Shown here piece after piece: positions 62,648 through 64,000 of a stretch of DNA of 64,000 bases; the first letter of the stretch is position 1; the number at the start of each line of letters is the position of its first letter. The notes under the pieces were generated by a model. The model searched no databases. It had not been told where the DNA came from and worked only from the letters and a program-made list of their open reading frames with translations. The stretch is from Deltaproteobacteria bacterium (GTDB lineage Bacteria; Bdellovibrionota; JAJCYS01): assembly GCA_029262815.1 (NCBI GenBank), contig JAJCYS010000016.1, positions 1 through 64,000 on the forward strand, given 5' to 3'. Made by a program: the position numbers and the translations under genes.

Positions 62648-63013
62648 CTACCAGATAAGGACATCCTTCTTCCAAACATAAAACAAGCCTACAAGAAGGA
62701 TGGCTATAAATACGCCCATTTCAATCATCAAAAAGGGAGAAACGGTCGCCACAGATTTAAAAATATAGGCAAATGGGAAAAGGAAGATGACTTCCAAATC
62801 AAATACGAGAAAAAGGATGGCTACCAAATAAAACCGAATATCGAATCGATTTTTTGAGCTGGGCAAATCAACAACTTCAACGCCACATTCGTATGGCGTT
62901 AAATCAGTTTTCAGGTTTTTTTTGGGTCCTAAAAAATGGCTTAGCGCAATCACAGCAAACGCAAAACCCCAGCCAATCACAAGCGGGAAGATCAAATGTA
63001 TGTACTGACCCAT
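62648..63013 (-). CDS. nuoA: NADH-quinone oxidoreductase subunit A
   Basis: The 121-residue subunit has three helices and the signature loop YECGVEVVD (about residues 41-49) followed by RFDIRFYLVAILFLVFDLEV (about 57-76), which contribute to the quinone site. AGGGACGGCT precedes the ATG at 63013. It is the first gene of the operon; the 63014-63182 gap upstream should contain the promoter. The next gene is nuoH, with nuoB, C, D, E, F and G absent. Confidence 0.95.
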   Translation of the reverse strand: MGQYIHLIFPLVIGWGFAFAVIALSHFLGPKKNLKTDLTPYECGVEVVDLPSSKNRFDIRFYLVAILFLVFDLEVIFLFPFAYIFKSVATVSPFLMIEMGVFIAILLVGLFYVWKKDVLIW

Positions 63014-63182
63014 AGCCGTCCCTTATTTAGTATTCTATTCAATTTGGTTTACTTATACACGCACCTGCATAAGGCACACACATTCTACTAAATTTTAAAG
63101 ATGTAAACCTGACATTTGATTAAAATACAACTACCCCAAAAAGTATAGCTCTTTTCCCCCTTGGGGCCTCCCCCATTGGCAC

Positions 63183-63947
63183 CTATTCTGCATATATTTG
63201 ACGTGCCCAGCGACCCGCTGGGTGGGCACATAATTTCCTGACATAGGTTTGGAATTCCTGGGGAAACTCCTCATAGGGGGGCATCCAAGCTCCATATCCA
63301 GGCGTGGGACCTAATAAGGGCGCAGATAAACATGCAAATACTACATCTGCCAAAGAAAGCTTGTCCCCAAGCAAGTAAGGTTGCTTTTTGAGCGTCGCTG
63401 CTACTTTGTCAAAAATTCGAAACATAGTCTCTTTGGCTTCATTTTTTGTATCTTCGGTTGGGTTTATGACGGAATCAATCGGCTTTGCACACACGAGATG
63501 AACGGCTCGAAATAAGCCATACTGGAACCAACCTACATTATTCTTGAACAATTTCCAGAGTATACGAGAGTCTCGAAAGGCAAAAAAGTAAAATGAGGTT
63601 CTCACCGCTACACCTAGGTGATCGTGAAACAAACGAATCCATGTGTCACTCTGTGGTGTATTTAACAATGGCGTTGGGTGCATCTCGTTAATCGTTTTCA
63701 GAATGGGGATAGACCCATGGATAGCCTTTCCCCGATTTTGAATCAAAATAGGTGTCGAGTATGGAGAAGATGTCGCATCTTGCTCACCCCTGATACCAAG
63801 TATCCATCTGATGTAGGCCACATGAAAAAATGGGAGTAACTTTGTCTCACGGTAGGGGATTTGACCCCGACCTAAAGCCCAGCGCGCAAGATCGTTGTAG
63901 CTTGAAAAAGGAATCGTTATGAGTCTGTACTGTTCTGTTGTCCCCAT
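63183..63947 (-). CDS. Glutathione S-transferase family protein
   Basis: The 254-residue protein has a thioredoxin-like N-terminal domain (residues 1 to about 85, beginning ITIPFSSYNDLARWALGRGQ, then the cis-Pro region SSPYSTPILI) and an all-helical C-terminal domain with LGDKLSLADVVFACLSAPLL (about residues 190-209). Substrate and even glutathione use cannot be read from sequence. It lies upstream of nuoA in the same direction, separated by a 169-bp gap with no strong terminator (a short CCCC/GGGG hairpin near 63152-63161 is the only candidate). Confidence 0.8.
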   Translation of the reverse strand: MGTTEQYRLITIPFSSYNDLARWALGRGQIPYRETKLLPFFHVAYIRWILGIRGEQDATSSPYSTPILIQNRGKAIHGSIPILKTINEMHPTPLLNTPQSDTWIRLFHDHLGVAVRTSFYFFAFRDSRILWKLFKNNVGWFQYGLFRAVHLVCAKPIDSVINPTEDTKNEAKETMFRIFDKVAATLKKQPYLLGDKLSLADVVFACLSAPLLGPTPGYGAWMPPYEEFPQEFQTYVRKLCAHPAGRWARQIYAE

Positions 63948-64000
63948 AGGTCTTATTTTTTTATAGCACTTTTAGCGCCAAAGAAAAAAACTTGTATCTC

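Noticed and set aside
1..64000. CRISPR array or prophage
   Set aside because: No regularly spaced identical repeats and no integrase, capsid, portal or tail genes were seen on either strand.

Overview
This is a contiguous chromosomal segment of moderate GC (roughly 40-45% by eye) from a Gram-negative, respiring bacterium. The Gram-negative call rests on lpxA, a LolC/E-type permease, a SurA-like chaperone, several signal-peptide-bearing beta-barrel candidates and many lipoproteins. The pairing of an alternative complex III (ActA/ActB) with heme A synthesis genes and a stand-alone HAMP-like membrane protein fits the deltaproteobacterial/Bdellovibrionota grade better than a gammaproteobacterium. 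That placement is an inference. No rRNA gene, convincing tRNA, CRISPR array or prophage was seen.

Layout. 1-7056 (minus strand) is a respiratory block: a small Cys-rich membrane protein, ctaA, ctaB and an ABC-2 exporter in one overlapping operon, then actA and the 5' part of actB, which runs off the left edge. 7098-13437 holds a cupin, small lipoproteins, xseA, pyrD, a lolC/E-like permease, a thiamine pyrophosphokinase and a tandem pair of tyrosine-phosphatase-like lipoproteins. 13490-21065 is a tight lepA-pyrB-carA-carB-greA run. 21140-26761 carries envelope genes (Yip1, a large secreted HExxH protein, three outer-membrane candidates). 26855-33363 is nadE, a sugar nucleotidyltransferase, an exported protein, priA and a PIN-PhoH gene. 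33364-33800 is repeat-rich and holds a 180-bp MITE-like element. 33801-44448 carries a rhomboid, an abundant-type outer-membrane protein, enolase, a subtilase, HIT, radA, a CorC-like protein, marC, dus and lpxA. A second MITE-like element (44533-44715) follows, then a VWA lipoprotein.

The highlight is 46180-49277: a complete diversity-generating retroelement (DGR) on the minus strand. Its order is a target lipoprotein with a C-terminal formylglycine-generating-enzyme/C-type-lectin fold and variable repeat (VR), an HRDC-domain accessory gene, an Avd-like accessory gene, a DGR-type reverse transcriptase (YMDD, IGNLTSQ), then the template repeat (TR). TR and VR align over about 112/115 bp. All 15 substitutions outside an AAC run fall at TR adenines, and the VR carries one extra codon that fits an expanded (AAC)4 run mutagenised only at A.

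49519-63947 (minus strand) holds a HAMP-like membrane protein and a long operon: nuoA-H-J-K-L-M-N (membrane arm of complex I only), surA-like, pdxA, phosphomannomutase and a short UvrA paralogue. A GST-family gene lies upstream of it.
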